This document shows positions 35,607-46,378 of a DNA stretch of 46,448 nucleotides, piece after piece. Source of the stretch: Tieghemiomyces parasiticus (Eukaryota; Kickxellomycota; Dimargaritomycetes; Dimargaritales; Dimargaritaceae); assembly GCA_027575765.1 (NCBI GenBank), contig JANBPT010000301.1:1-46448 (forward strand). Direction: 5' to 3'. The position numbers were made by a program, and so were the translations under genes. Under the pieces are notes generated by a model. It made no database searches and had not been told where the DNA came from. It saw nothing but the letters and a program-made list of their open reading frames with translations. The first letter of the stretch is position 1. Every line of letters starts with the position of its first letter.

Positions 35607-38600
35607 ATGGTTGGTACCGAACCGCTGTGCTCGTCACCGCTCACCGGGACGCCCATCCTGGGTGAGGCCGAGGCGCCGAGCCCGCCCTGCTTTCTCGTGA
35701 TCGATTCGACCGATTTACCCGAGGAGATCCGGGAAGGTACCAAGGAAGTCCACCGCCACGCCCTAGCGGAACGCTTTTTCCTAGGGAGTACGCCTACCAC
35801 CGTCACCACCTCCACCGACCGGGTGCCACCTGCCACGGCCGTAATTTGGACGATAATGTGAGTCGCAATGTCCCTGCTTCGAAATGAGTGATAGCGCAGG
35901 GTTGCCTGCGTTTACGATGGTATTTCTGGGCACGAGAGGCTAACTCCGCTATCTATCGTCGGTCCTCGCCTGGCAACGCTGTCCGTTTCCGACGGTACAA
36001 TTGCCTTCATCCCCCCCTTCGCCCTAGGTTCGAATCAAAACTGGACCTTGAACCTGGCCAGCTTCGCACAAATTTCATACCTAATGACCTGAACTTATAC
36101 ACTGGCAGCGGTGCTATCCGCATTGAATATAACCGTCCCATCGAAGGTGAGCTCCCTCGCTCTCGGTAGTCTAGGCAGTGTTCCGGCCGCCAGGTTTTCC
36201 CAACGAAGTGATGACCAGCCCACTCATATTTGTGCTTGTCATCAACTGCCGTTCACCTTCCGTACCAGCCTTCCGTGCACTCGGCCGCGTTCTTACGGCA
36301 TTCTACCACCTTTCGAACCCTCCCACGCCCAAGGAGTGGTTCATCTTTGAAGAATTGGCCCAGTTCGAGACGCTAGGGTAAGTAAGCCGACTCGGTCAAT
36401 CCGGCAGTGTAAAATTTCATTTTAGCCGAGCAGCACCATCTGGCACCTCGAACATTGTTGCTTACCCACGGGGACTTTTTCTTATACCTTCCCTGCTGAT
36501 CCGGCCGTGCTGCAGGACCATGCTCGACTGCAGCCGTAACGGCGTTTTTCTGCTCGATCGTGTATTTGAGTGGCTTCGCTACTGCGCCCTCCTCGGGATT
36601 AATATGGTGCAGCTCTACACGGAGGATACTTACCAGGTAAGTCTCCCCCCGAGCACCTTGCCGGGAAGAATTGATACGTATGACCCATTTGGTCACGATT
36701 AAGAAGCGGAAGTGTGCCCAGCTTAGCCTAGTTCCTGTAGCTAGTCCTAGGTTCCCGCTGGTCTGATTCACCTCACTCATTGCGCCTATCTCCCCTCTCT
36801 CTCTTTTTTTAATATTTCCGTGCGCCATTGGCCAGATCCGTGACGAACCCTTCTTTGGCTATCTGCGGGGACCCTATACGGCCGCCGAACTCACAACTAT
36901 TGACGACTACGCTTTCCACCTGGGCGTAGAGGTGGTTCCGTGCATCCAAACCCTGGGCCACCTCGGCCAGATCCTGCAGTGGCCGCGGTTCGCCAACGTA
37001 CGCGACACCTCCGAGGTATTGCTGAGTCGGTTTGACGAGACGTATGCCCTTATTGAGAAGATGATCCGCAGTGTAACCGGCCCGCTCCGCTCCCGGCGAA
37101 TCCACATTGGCATGGACGAGGCCTATGGCGTCGGGGAGGGTCGGTTCCGGCAGCTCTACGGCTCCAAGGATGGTACAGAGATCTTCATCGACCACTTGGA
37201 GCGAGTCACCGAGATTTGTCGGGCCGTGGGAGTTAAGCCCATGATCTGGTCCGACATGCTCTTTTGTCTGGCGGCCAAGAATAACGCACTGTACGCCTAC
37301 TACGACCAGTCCAACACTGCTCTATCGCCGGATGCCATGAGCCGCTTACCGGCCGACGTGGAATTGGTCTTTTGGAACTATTATCACGTGAATCCGGATA
37401 TTTACGCTAAGAAGCTGCAGCAGCACCGGGAGCTTGGATGCGTTCAACCGTGGATGGCCAGCGGGGCATGGACGTGGAACCGATTCTGGTGCTCCTTACC
37501 ATTCACCCTTGAGTCTAACCAAGCCAGTATCGTCGTTTCCAAGCACCCGGCCGACGGGGTTCGTCACTTCATGCTCACCGTGTGGGGCGACGAAGGTAAC
37601 GAGTCCGACTTTTGGTCCGCCCTACCCGCCCTGGTTTTCGTGGCCCACCACGGATACACCCCAGCGATGACCGTAGACCAGGGCCTGGTGCGCCGCAGCT
37701 TCGCGGCATTATGTGGCGGCAGCTACGACGACTGGATCTATGCTAGTCGACTCGACGAGGCTCCCGCCCGGGACTCGAGGGTCGAGACCCGAATGCAGCT
37801 GCCGCCGAATCTGAGCAAGTGGCTACTGTGGGAGGACCCCTTCCTCAGCTTCATGAGCCCACAGTACGCCGGGTACGACCTCGAAGAACACTATCGCGCG
37901 CTGTCCAACTACTTGTTTCACTGTGCGGCAGCGGCGGCGCCGGCTTCTCTCGGGGACGCTCCTGCGACGGCGCTGAGCCCCTCGGACGGCCGCGCACCAC
38001 GTCACCCGCTCAACCTACGGCTACAACTACCGGCACGATTGGCTCAGGTTCTGGCCCTCAAGTGTCATCTGCGGGAACGCCTCGTATACGCCTACCGCAG
38101 CGGGAATCTCTTCCAACTTTACGAGCTTACCGTTCACCGGCTTGATCCGCTCATCCGCCACGCCCGGATGCTCTGGCAATACCACCGAGCTCTCTGGATG
38201 TACATGTACAAACCGTACGGATGGGAAGTCGTTGAACTCCGCTACGGCGGCCTGCTTACCCGCCTCCAGACCATGCGCGACCGCATCATGAACTACATCC
38301 ATTGCCAGAGCAGCCGACTATCGGCCGCGGCGGCGACACCCCGCGACGAGGCCAGTGGTGGAACCGAGCTGGCCGGGCATCCCGACCAGGGGAATATAGA
38401 AGACACAGACATGGCTGTTGCCAGTGCCACTGCCCCCCCTTCACCGGCCCCCCAAGCTAACCCCGATGAAGCGGCGGGAGGCAACAGCACTGGTGGAGGT
38501 GGTCACCATCAACCGGCCGCGCCCCACCCACTGGCGTTCGGGCTCCACGACCCACTCAACCTCGAATCGTCAGGGTTTCCCCTACCTAACGCCGAGACCA

Positions 38601-38701
38601 TACCTGAGTTTGAAGAGGATCTGCAGTGCGTGTATGAGCATGCTGGGACCATGCTGCTGCTGGACTACGGACGCGTCGCCACGCCGTCCCGTTTGGGCTG
38701 A
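35607..38701 (+). CDS. GH20 beta-N-acetylhexosaminidase, hexosaminidase D-like
   Basis: Predicted exons 35607-35857, 36028-36146, 36269-36377, 36516-36636 and 36836-38701 give 821 residues with all phases matching (2, 1, 2, 0). GH20 enzymes release terminal GlcNAc or GalNAc by substrate-assisted catalysis. The barrel begins around ALGRVLTAFYHL, then LDCSRNGVF, LLGINMVQLYTEDTYQ and VVPCIQTLGHLGQ. The catalytic pair is Asp294-Glu295 in HIGMDEAYGVGEGRF, and MIWSDMLF follows. The C-terminal part is helical (ARMLWQYHRALWMYMYKPYGWE), then an Ala/Gly/Pro/His-rich stretch of ~110 residues, then a short IPEFEEDL tail. There is no signal peptide, so a cytosolic enzyme like hexosaminidase D is inferred, in contrast to secreted chitinolytic GH20 enzymes of Dikarya. 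Exon 1 is the least certain part because its sequence is poorly conserved. Confidence 0.85.
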
Positions 38702-38792
38702 TCGATGCCGATGTTCGCGATGGTATTACCACGGTCAAATCATTCGTTATCGTTGGACAGGCACCTGGCCTGTACGGCACACGTATATTGAA

Positions 38793-38798
38793 AATAAA
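38793..38798 (+). terminator. Candidate polyadenylation signal of the GH20 gene
   Basis: An AATAAA hexamer lies 92 bases beyond the GH20 stop codon, a suitable distance for 3' end formation. The hexamer is loosely conserved in fungi, so support is moderate. Confidence 0.45.
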
Positions 38799-38941
38799 GT
38801 GCACCAAGGGTCCAAACCAGTGTCCTCTGGTATGCCTATGATATGTTGCCCATCAAGCAGCGACGTCATACAACTACGTGGCAGTCTACTACTTATTCCA
38901 TAGGAGTATACTCTCTTCGTCTTACGATAATTCAAACCGTA

Positions 38942-39013
38942 CATGAGGGGAATCGCATGCGGCTTAAAGGGAACCATATAACTTTTTTTTAAAAAAAAAG
39001 TAACCCCCTCATG
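38942..39013. repeat. Imperfect inverted repeat with T8-A9 palindromic core
   Basis: CATGAGGGG at 38942-38950 is matched by its exact reverse complement at 39005-39013. Between them lies a palindrome of eight T and nine A bases flanked by AC and GT (38981-39001). The whole 72-base unit could fold as a hairpin. It could be a miniature transposon relic or a 3' end signal. Confidence 0.7.
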
Positions 39014-39252
39014 CCACTCATGAGCCAGGCCCGAATAAAATTCTATTGATGTCACTCAGATAAAAGCAATGTGGGGGATTCCCGCAACTGTATGCCTACC
39101 TATTGATTCCTTCGCTAATTCCGATCCACGCCTCGCATTCGCCACACCCACATTTCGCAATTGAGCTCCCTGAGGACGTTAAGTCACACCCTCCCCCCTC
39201 TCTTTCTCTCCGCGAAATCCCCGTCCAAACCTCGCTCCCTTACGACGGCACC

Positions 39253-40433
39253 ATGGCTGACGGGGACGATTTCCTCTTCGATGAGGAGACTATCGATCTC
39301 TTTAAGGTGAGCCTACGCGGATTGCCGGTAGCGACTGCGGACTACGACGGGTCTACCATAGGACCTACGTAGCAGCTCGATATGCGCACCGGCAGCCTTA
39401 TTCTACCGGATATTCGTATCAACCACTAAATCCATTTGTTTTACATCCTGCTCCTCGCTTCCCTTGTATCCAACCGTCAACCGAATAGGAACCCGAAAAC
39501 TACTACCCGCCTGAGCCTGAGCCGGTGTTTGAAACCTTTGAACGTTACGACGAGAACATTGAGTCTGGTGGTAAGTACCCGGGAATGCTGTTCTACCAAA
39601 ATATTGTTGGGAGACCAGACCTCCCCCTATCATTATGCCTTGTTGTAGCTACTCCCGAGGGCTGACCTTTGACCTCTTCATTCACAACGAAAACCAATCA
39701 CCTACACCACCACCCAGATACCGTGAAAACCCTGACTGTCCGACTGCTCGGCCACCACCCGCTCTGGGGCCATCTCCTCTGGAACGCCGCCAAGGAGTTT
39801 TCCCATTTTATCGACCGACACCCGTCCCTCGTCCGCAACAAGACCGTCCTTGAACTCGGCGCCGGTGCCGCCCTCCCGTCCTTGCTCGCGGGACTCAACG
39901 GCGCACGACGGGTGGTGGTCACAGACTACCCAGAGGAGGGCCTCTTGGACAATATCCGGGGCAACATTGAACGAATATTACCTGAGGCCTACGCCAACAA
40001 CCGCATCCAGGCCCAGGGGTTCCTGTGGGGTGCGGACCCTACCCCGTTGCTAGCAGCGATTCAACCGCCCCGTCATTCGGTGGCCGCAGCGAGTGATGGC
40101 GGTAGTATCGGTGGTGTGCCGGTTAAGTTTGATACCCTGATCCTGTGTGATCTCATCTTCAACCATTCTCAGCACCGGCCGATGCTGCAGACCTGCCGGG
40201 CGTGCCTCTCGGATGACCCGGCCCACCCCGGCGAAGCCTACGTGTTCTTCACTCACCACCGCCCGCATTACATGCAGCAGGACCTGGCCTTCTTCACCTT
40301 GGCCGCATCTCCCGAGTTTGGGTTTAAGGTAGATAACTTCCAAAACATTAGTACGGTACCCATGTTCGAGAAGGATCCTGGGTCACCCACTGTACGTGGA
40401 ACGGTCCACTGTTATCGACTTACTTGGGCCTAA
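39253..40433 (+). CDS. EFM7: Elongation factor 1-alpha methyltransferase Efm7 (Nnt1-like)
   Basis: Efm7 is a fungal seven-beta-strand SAM-dependent enzyme that methylates the N-terminal Gly and adjacent Lys of eEF1A in yeast. Exons are 39253-39306, 39489-39570 and 39718-40433 (phases 0 and 1), giving 283 residues. The N terminus has the family pattern DDFLFDE followed by PENYYPPEPEP across the first exon join. GHHPLWGHLLWNAAKEF is at ~57-73. The SAM-binding motif VLELGAGAALPSL starts at residue 89, followed by VVTDYPEEGLLDNI. DTLILCDLIFNHSQH at 184-198 carries the post-motif signature seen in this family. The start ATG follows CACC. EFM7 converges with CCR4, with 483 bases between the stop codons. 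Older annotations call this family nicotinamide N-methyltransferase; the Efm7 role is from yeast. Confidence 0.92.
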
Positions 40434-40916
40434 CGTTGCCCCAATGGTTGGCGCTTAGTAGACAGCTTTAGTAAAGGTCTAATGGCGGACGCAGGAAAAT
40501 AGGTTACACTACATGATCCAGAGTGGTAACTCATTGTAGCGGCTGAGAGAGCCGTGTACAGCAAAGAGGGGTAAGCGGCTGACTAGTGTAAATAGACTTT
40601 GAAAGCGCAAAGCAAAGCCGCCAGCAGGTTTAAGGTTAACGACGCCGTAGAAAGGTCTAAAAACTGACACCACAGGTGAAATTGAAAATGGATATCGACG
40701 GAATACAACTACAACATAAGAGAGGTAGATAGCGATTTATAACGGTACAGCTGAAATCAAGACAACCAACACGAAGTGAGAGAGAGAGAGAGAAAAGAAG
40801 AAATAAGGGGCGGATAAGTAAACGATAAAAGCGGGGGTATTCGGGAAGAGAGGGCAATCAAACATGTCGAAGGGAAGTGCACATTCACACACATAAGCAC
40901 ACACACAGAGGACGGT
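40434..40916. other. Spacer between convergent EFM7 and CCR4
   Basis: This shared 3' region contains a (GA)n run at 40778-40793 and a CA-rich stretch near 40895-40910. Read on the minus strand they are CT- and GT-rich and probably lie in the CCR4 3' untranslated region. No gene is seen. Confidence 0.6.
40778..40793. repeat. (GA)n microsatellite
   Basis: Eight GA dinucleotides lie between the convergent EFM7 and CCR4 stop codons, likely inside the CCR4 3' untranslated region, where they read as CT repeats. Confidence 0.85.
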
Positions 40917-43241
40917 CTACTTTTTAAAAGACAGGGGTTTGCGGAACTGAGACGAGGATCCGCCACCGCCGCCGCTAGATTCGCCCGTAATTCGTTGGAA
41001 TGCCATCGTCGAGCTGCTGCGCTGGTGAGCCGAGGATGAAGACGACGACGACGGAGGCAGGCCGAACGACGAACTCCGCCCCCCGCTACCGCCGTGGCCG
41101 CCGGCGGACGCCGATGACCCTGAGGCATTGGTAGAGGCAGTTGACGAAGGGGAGGGACGCCATTTGAACTCAGCCATCAGGCTGATGTGGTCCGACGGGT
41201 AATGGGCGTTGGGCAGGCCGACGATAGACTTCGCGTAGGCTGTATCGACAGCCCCCAGGAGACCCGTAGGGGTGAGCGTAGTGTTGGTGTAGTATATATA
41301 ATCAATGACGTTACGGAAGGTCGGCGTGAAGTTGGTGAAGGGCAGTTCATTGACGGACGCGTAGGCCGACTTGAACGGGAGGCCGTGTTGGAACCCGTCC
41401 GTCATGAACTTGCTGTAGGTGCACCGCGCCAGGTCGTCGTGGGACTTTTCCAGCGCCCCGCGAGTGATGTATTCCACCACTCCCGAGTCGGGCGTCGAGT
41501 TGAAGTCGCCGCACAGCACCGTGGTCAGGTAATGGCTGCTGCTTCCGCTGGCCCGGTGGTGGCCGCTGGACCCGTGGGCGCTGGTATCCCCAGCTTTGGG
41601 CACAGGACTGCCATACAGTTTGGTGAGTCGTTCCACCTCTTCCATCAGCATGGCCACCTGGACCACCTTGACGTCGGTAAATTCCGGGTCCCAGTGGATG
41701 TGGCTGTTGGCCACCAGTAGCCGGGTGTGTTTGGCCTTGTGCTCGAGCAGGGCGAACCCGGTGATGTTGTCCTTGGTCATGAAACGGTTGAATGCGTCGT
41801 CCGACTTCTCAAAGTCCTTGCGCTGCAGGGCAGCCTGTTGAAATTCGAGCACGTGCTTCTCGATCAGGTTGAACTTGGTGGCCTTGTAGAAGATGGCGCA
41901 TCCGTCCACACCTTTGCGCTCCTGGTCCGTCATGGTTCGCGCGCGCGATTTGGGCCAGAATGTGCCGGCGTAGCCACCGCCCGACGACAGCTGGTCTCGG
42001 AAGAACTCTTCATACTGGGACGCCTCGACCTCCTGTAGGCACACCACGTCAGCGTTGAGTGCCTGGATCTCTTGGAGGATGAACTCTTTGCGGTACTCCC
42101 ACGTGAGCACCCACGAAGGCACGTAGCCGTACATCTGCGGGGAGGCGTACTTGCTGCTCAAAATGTTGTAACTGAGCACCGAAAGCATCTCGCAGCCGCT
42201 GCTGCCGGCGTCCTTGTCAAGGGTCACCCACTCGCGCATCCGGGGCTGCGGCGGGGCCGGGGCATTATCGCGCAGGAACGCGACGGCCGGGCCTGTACCC
42301 TCCTTCTGGAGGATGGATTTTAGGGGGTCCTGCAACGGGTTACCTTCGAGGCCTAGGGTCTCGAGGTTGTACAAGGTCCCCAGCTCGAAGGGCAGGTTGG
42401 CAATGGAGTTGTCGAACAGTAGAAGTTCCTTAAGGCGTGTGAGCATGCCCAACTCGGGTGGGACGCTAGTGAGCTGGTTCCCCGAGGCGTCCAGGACAGT
42501 GAGGGCGGTCAGATTCTGGATGGCCGCAGGGAGGTGGGCCAGGCGGTTGTGGTTGAGGTACACTTTGGTCAAAAAGTCGTACCGGAACAGTTCGGGGCTG
42601 ACGCTGCGCAGGTCCATGCCACCCAAGTCGATGGCAGTCCATCCGGATCCTTGGCCCTCGGTGCCGTTACCAGTGTCGCTGTACTGAGAGGAGCGCGAGG
42701 CTGCGAGGGCGGTGCGGGCGTGGAAGTGGGCGGACGCGGCCGACCGGGACTTTTGGTGCTGCGTGATAAGTTGTTGGTGCTGCGAGGAGAGCGGCACAGC
42801 GGCCACCGGAGGCAGGTTAGCAACAGGGTTGGCCGAGAGCATTCCAGGCGACATGACGTTGGGGCCACCATGGCCAACGCCCAACCCGTTGCCCATCGGA
42901 CCACCGGGGGGCGTGCTTAGTAGGCCTCCGTTAGGCGTACCGGGGTTCCCAAACAGGCCGGCAGTCGAGTACGGTCCCGGGGTAGCACTACCTCCGTTGC
43001 CACTCATGGTTAGCGCACCGAGGCTACCCATTTGAGGCGGGAGCTTCTGGCCCATGCTGGCCTGCAGGGAGTATCGAGGCATTACATTAGAGTAGAGAGG
43101 CGAGGCATTGTGCGACACGGCGTAACCAAGAGACGAGGGCGACACGATGTTGTTACCCGGCGACGACACACGGGTAGGCGACCCGGGGGCCGCGGACCCG
43201 TTGTGAGGGGAGGGGACCCCCGTATTGGGACCATAGTACAT
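40917..43241 (-). CDS. CCR4: CCR4-NOT complex deadenylase catalytic subunit Ccr4
   Basis: Ccr4 shortens mRNA poly(A) tails as part of the cytoplasmic CCR4-NOT complex. One uninterrupted 774-codon frame encodes it. The first ~200 residues are Gly/Ser/Pro/Asn-rich. Leucine-rich repeats follow at ~208-313 (for example VYLNHNRLAHLPAAIQNL and VLDASGNQLTSVPPEL); in yeast these dock on Caf1. The exonuclease-endonuclease-phosphatase domain begins near residue 354 with LSYNILSSKYA. It keeps the magnesium-binding Glu404 in CLQEVEAS, HIHWDPEFTDVK, Asp579 in CGDFNS, and His685 in YPSDHISL, so it should be active. A Ser/Gly-rich tail of ~75 residues ends the protein. Length is close to the yeast protein (about 837). 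A Caf1-independent or short variant is unlikely because the repeats are present. Confidence 0.95.
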   Translation of the reverse strand: MYYGPNTGVPSPHNGSAAPGSPTRVSSPGNNIVSPSSLGYAVSHNASPLYSNVMPRYSLQASMGQKLPPQMGSLGALTMSGNGGSATPGPYSTAGLFGNPGTPNGGLLSTPPGGPMGNGLGVGHGGPNVMSPGMLSANPVANLPPVAAVPLSSQHQQLITQHQKSRSAASAHFHARTALAASRSSQYSDTGNGTEGQGSGWTAIDLGGMDLRSVSPELFRYDFLTKVYLNHNRLAHLPAAIQNLTALTVLDASGNQLTSVPPELGMLTRLKELLLFDNSIANLPFELGTLYNLETLGLEGNPLQDPLKSILQKEGTGPAVAFLRDNAPAPPQPRMREWVTLDKDAGSSGCEMLSVLSYNILSSKYASPQMYGYVPSWVLTWEYRKEFILQEIQALNADVVCLQEVEASQYEEFFRDQLSSGGGYAGTFWPKSRARTMTDQERKGVDGCAIFYKATKFNLIEKHVLEFQQAALQRKDFEKSDDAFNRFMTKDNITGFALLEHKAKHTRLLVANSHIHWDPEFTDVKVVQVAMLMEEVERLTKLYGSPVPKAGDTSAHGSSGHHRASGSSSHYLTTVLCGDFNSTPDSGVVEYITRGALEKSHDDLARCTYSKFMTDGFQHGLPFKSAYASVNELPFTNFTPTFRNVIDYIYYTNTTLTPTGLLGAVDTAYAKSIVGLPNAHYPSDHISLMAEFKWRPSPSSTASTNASGSSASAGGHGGSGGRSSSFGLPPSSSSSSSAHQRSSSTMAFQRITGESSGGGGGSSSQFRKPLSFKK

Positions 43242-44136
43242 AGCGGCAGGGCTGGGGAATGGCCGGACCGGCGGCGGTGGACGGGTGAGACAAAGAGACA
43301 GGGCAGGGCTGGCGACCCGTTGAACGGAGAAGCAGGAGGGAATCGGAGGGACGAAGGGGGGAAGTAACTACTAGAAGTGGCCAACGGCCGGAATCACGAG
43401 AATCGCACACGGGTACAACGATGTGCGAGAGGAATCGCGTCAGGGGAGGGCGATAGGCTATAAACAGGGGAACGCTGGGGTTATGGGGGTCCTATGTACG
43501 AGATGGGGATGCGCAGGGTAGAAAAGAGTATAGGGAATGTAAACAGCGATGCGATGTGGCCGAAAAAAGATGCGGCGGGAGAGGATGTGCAGGGCAGGAA
43601 AGAGCAGCTGCATGTACGCGCGGCGCGGATGTCAGGCGACCAGCCGACGGATGCCGCGGCTGGGCTGGATGGGCGATGCAGACAGTGATGGCGAAGGCAA
43701 TGGGCTCCTTACCAACCACGCTACGGGCGTCGTACAGGGTTGGCGGGGAAGGGGAGGGGAAGCGGGTGGGACTTATGGGAAGAAGGCTAGAGGCGAGGGA
43801 GCCCGTTTGCCCACGCGGCGAACGGGAGCGTGGCCATTGGTGCAGCGGTTATCCGGGCGCAAGCAGAGGGCGAGTGAGCTTTAAGATGGCAGGTCTCCGT
43901 CGCAGGGTCAACGGACGAATCTAGGCAGCGACCGGTAAGCCCAGCCATTTTGACGGGGCTAGACCTCGATCGTCAAGTGTAGATTGATCGTAAATGTTTG
44001 ACGTTGGAGCTGGCGGCCTCAGATATTGGCGTTTAGATGGCAGTTGAGTGCTTTTAAGGCGAGGAATCAAGCGGCATAAACCAATTGAGGATCGGACCAC
44101 TCCTCACCCCACAATTTGCACTTTTACCTCTTCAAC
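43242..44136. other. Upstream region of CCR4
   Basis: On the minus strand this is the promoter and leader of CCR4. The plus strand is markedly purine-rich, so the leader is pyrimidine-rich like those of the other genes here. Overlapping plus-strand frames at 43494-43924 look like shadows of this biased composition. No separate gene is seen. Confidence 0.55.
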
Positions 44137-45040
44137 ATGCCGACTTCAGAAACTCTACCCTCCAGACCGTCCAAATCTGCCAACCGTTATGTACAGGCCC
44201 TCGTTCATAATTTGTATCCCAAGGGTTGCAAGGCGGGTTACATTTTAGCTGAAATGACCGCCACAATGGACTCGGCTGTCCCTTGCCATGCCACAACCAA
44301 CAGGAAGCTAACACGCTTTCGTACGGGCCACACCTCCCTTGGGGGTAGGCCCCTGGCTGGTCGCCCCTTAGGCAACATTGGTGAGCTATATCGGGTTACA
44401 GCCCTGCAACAGTTGGAGGTAGGCCCTCGGTTTACTGCCAAACCACTAGCTCATGTCTGCCACACACCCCCTAACGTCATGCATAATGTTCTGGGTAGGA
44501 ACTAAGGGTTTCTAAGCGACTGTACCCGTTGGATCCCCTACGGCCTCACTAACAACCAATACCACCAGTGGCTACATTTTGCTGCCGATTCCCTGGAGAA
44601 AGAGGGGCTCAGTGGATATTTGCTAGACTCCATTGCCCCAGGTGACGAGACTTTGGTGTGTATCTGGGATCCGCCTTCCGGCTCTGATCACCGGAGGGGA
44701 TGTCTTAACGGTGGCCCTGTCCCAGCCCAGACCCATCGGGGTCTTGTCATACACAAAGTTAAGCTGTCAGCCTGTTTTATCAGACGCGACCTGCTGCTCA
44801 TGAACTTCAAGCCCCTCGCAAACTAAGGTCCCCACTGACCACTACACAAAATGTGGCTTTGAGCCCATTTTCCCAGCCTGAGAAAATGCATGGGGAGGCC
44901 AGACCCATCACCTCCTCTGACTCTCCCATAATAGTGCACCGGCAAATTAGCGCTGTAGCCACATGTGCTAACATTTCTGGCACCAGAGTCAAACTTTTGC
45001 CAGTCTTGTCCTACAGTCCCATGTAATTTTAACACTGCCA
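44137..45040 (+). pseudogene. Mariner-type transposase relic, copy 2
   Basis: This second relic keeps one frame for much of its length. From the ATG at 44137 it reads through a helix-turn-helix region (YVQALVHNLYPKGCKAG, TRFRTGHTSLGGRPLAGRP, FTAKPLAHVCHTPPNVMHNVL) to a stop at 44503. The same frame continues with TRWIPYGLTNNQYHQWLHF and LLDSIAPGDETLVCIWDPP to another stop at 44824. The first catalytic Asp survives in PGDETL, although the usual Trp after ETxx is changed. Beyond 44824 a diverged C-terminal part is recognisable near 44985-45030 by LPVLSYSPM, matching the YSPDLAP region, but the end is lost. No terminal inverted repeats were found. It is related to the relic at 33450 but the two have decayed separately. 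Confidence 0.8.
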
Positions 45041-46378
45041 AGTACAGCTGCGCTCTAATACCCTATTCCGACCTTTACATTGAGAGCCCCGGTACAATAT
45101 ACAAAACCAGTTTGCAAGCTACAAAGGCGCTCGAATCAAACTAGGTCCAAAATTAATCTGAACGCGACAGAATAGGCTACATGGTTGTAACAGGTGACAC
45201 TTATGATCATATTTTACGCGTACTATCCCGTCCATGCAGTCGTACCTGAACCCAAGCCAAGCATTGGCAAAGAATAGAGGTGAGCATTTTCGTATCGACA
45301 CGATTGTCCAGTATTTTTCAGCGTGAGACGCAGCTAATATGCCCCATGGATTATGCAAGAAAGTGTGACCACACCCACCACATAGGGCTCAGCGACCGAG
45401 ATTACTGTGGTACCCATAAATGGGGGTCTGGCATTCACTGGACAAGTAGGCCGGCGGGAAGGGTTTATTGAAGGGGTGGAAGGCCACCCAGAGGTAGGGG
45501 GTGCTATGCACTGTCAAGAAAATACAAGATGGTAGTGACAAAACGGAGCAGAAGTCATGGAGGAGGCCTGGGGCCTGGGTTGGTACAGATTGCCTGGCAA
45601 TTGCCACGTTGTGGGCTGGTGAAGTGAGGGGGGGGTGTCTCCAGTGGTTGCATGGAAGATCCAGCAACCTCTGGCAGATGGTGACTTGGAAGTTATGCGG
45701 TCCGACGCACCCGCTGCATGGTGGTTGGTGGCCTGGTTTATGGGTGTCACAATTACCCAATGCCTCTACTCGTACTTCATCCACACCTCCCCCGCCATGT
45801 CTGTTACGATAGATAGCAATCCTGTCACACCAATATTAGAAAAAGGCGTGTTCGCCATCCCCACTCACTTTATCCCACTCTGTATCCTAACTAGTTTTCC
45901 TACCATATCGCTCATGTGCTCCCTGATCAGGGCAAGTAGTATTATAGTTGTCATCACTTGTCTTTGGTCGTAACTTGCCCAATCTAACCTAGTTGCACAC
46001 CTAGATGGGAGTCAAAAAAAAGAACAGCACCTTCTCCGCCGTTTAGTAGGGGACCTATATTTCTAATCTACAATCGGCCTCAGAATCCACCTGCAGCAGT
46101 ATTCAAGTCGTCCCCAGTGGCTATCCGCATATCATGGTGTTCAGCTTTCCGCACCGTCCTACCTTGGGCCTTGTCAATGCCACTATCCATGCATATTCTC
46201 CCCGTCACTCCAAAGCCACAATAATCTCAACCTCGCCATTAGAAACGTGGCAGTCATTAATTTTTGGTTCATGTATCATATTAATTCGTACTACACAGAT
46301 TGCATCCGGTAAGAGACATCCTAATGATGATGGATTAGCTACCTCTCCCGGGTTAACAAAAAATTGAAAAAAACAAAA
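45041..46378. other. Intergenic region before the tRNA
   Basis: Frames of 103-131 codons overlap on both strands around 45389-45973, and a 77-codon frame lies at 46134-46367. None shows a recognised domain and I do not call a gene. The T-run complement at 46357-46376 is the probable Pol III terminator of the adjacent minus-strand tRNA. Confidence 0.5.
46357..46376 (-). terminator. Probable RNA polymerase III terminator of tRNA-Ser
   Basis: Reading the minus strand just beyond the tRNA 3' end there are runs of seven and six T, separated by CAA. Such T runs end Pol III transcripts. Confidence 0.65.

Larger units (their letters stand above)
38702..39252. other. Intergenic region between GH20 and EFM7
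   Basis: This holds the GH20 3' end with an AATAAA at 38793, a long imperfect inverted repeat centred on a T8-A9 palindrome (38942-39013), and the C/T-rich leader of EFM7 from about 39110. No further gene is seen. Confidence 0.6.

Noticed and set aside
15318..43241. Functional cluster for translation quality control (LTN1, EFM7, CCR4, tRNA-Ser)
   Set aside because: The genes are widely spaced, on both strands, interrupted by unrelated genes and transposon relics. Proximity is most simply chance.
45389..45973. Overlapping 103-131 codon frames near the right end as a gene
   Set aside because: No domain, no convincing splice structure and frames on both strands; I could not choose a coding strand.
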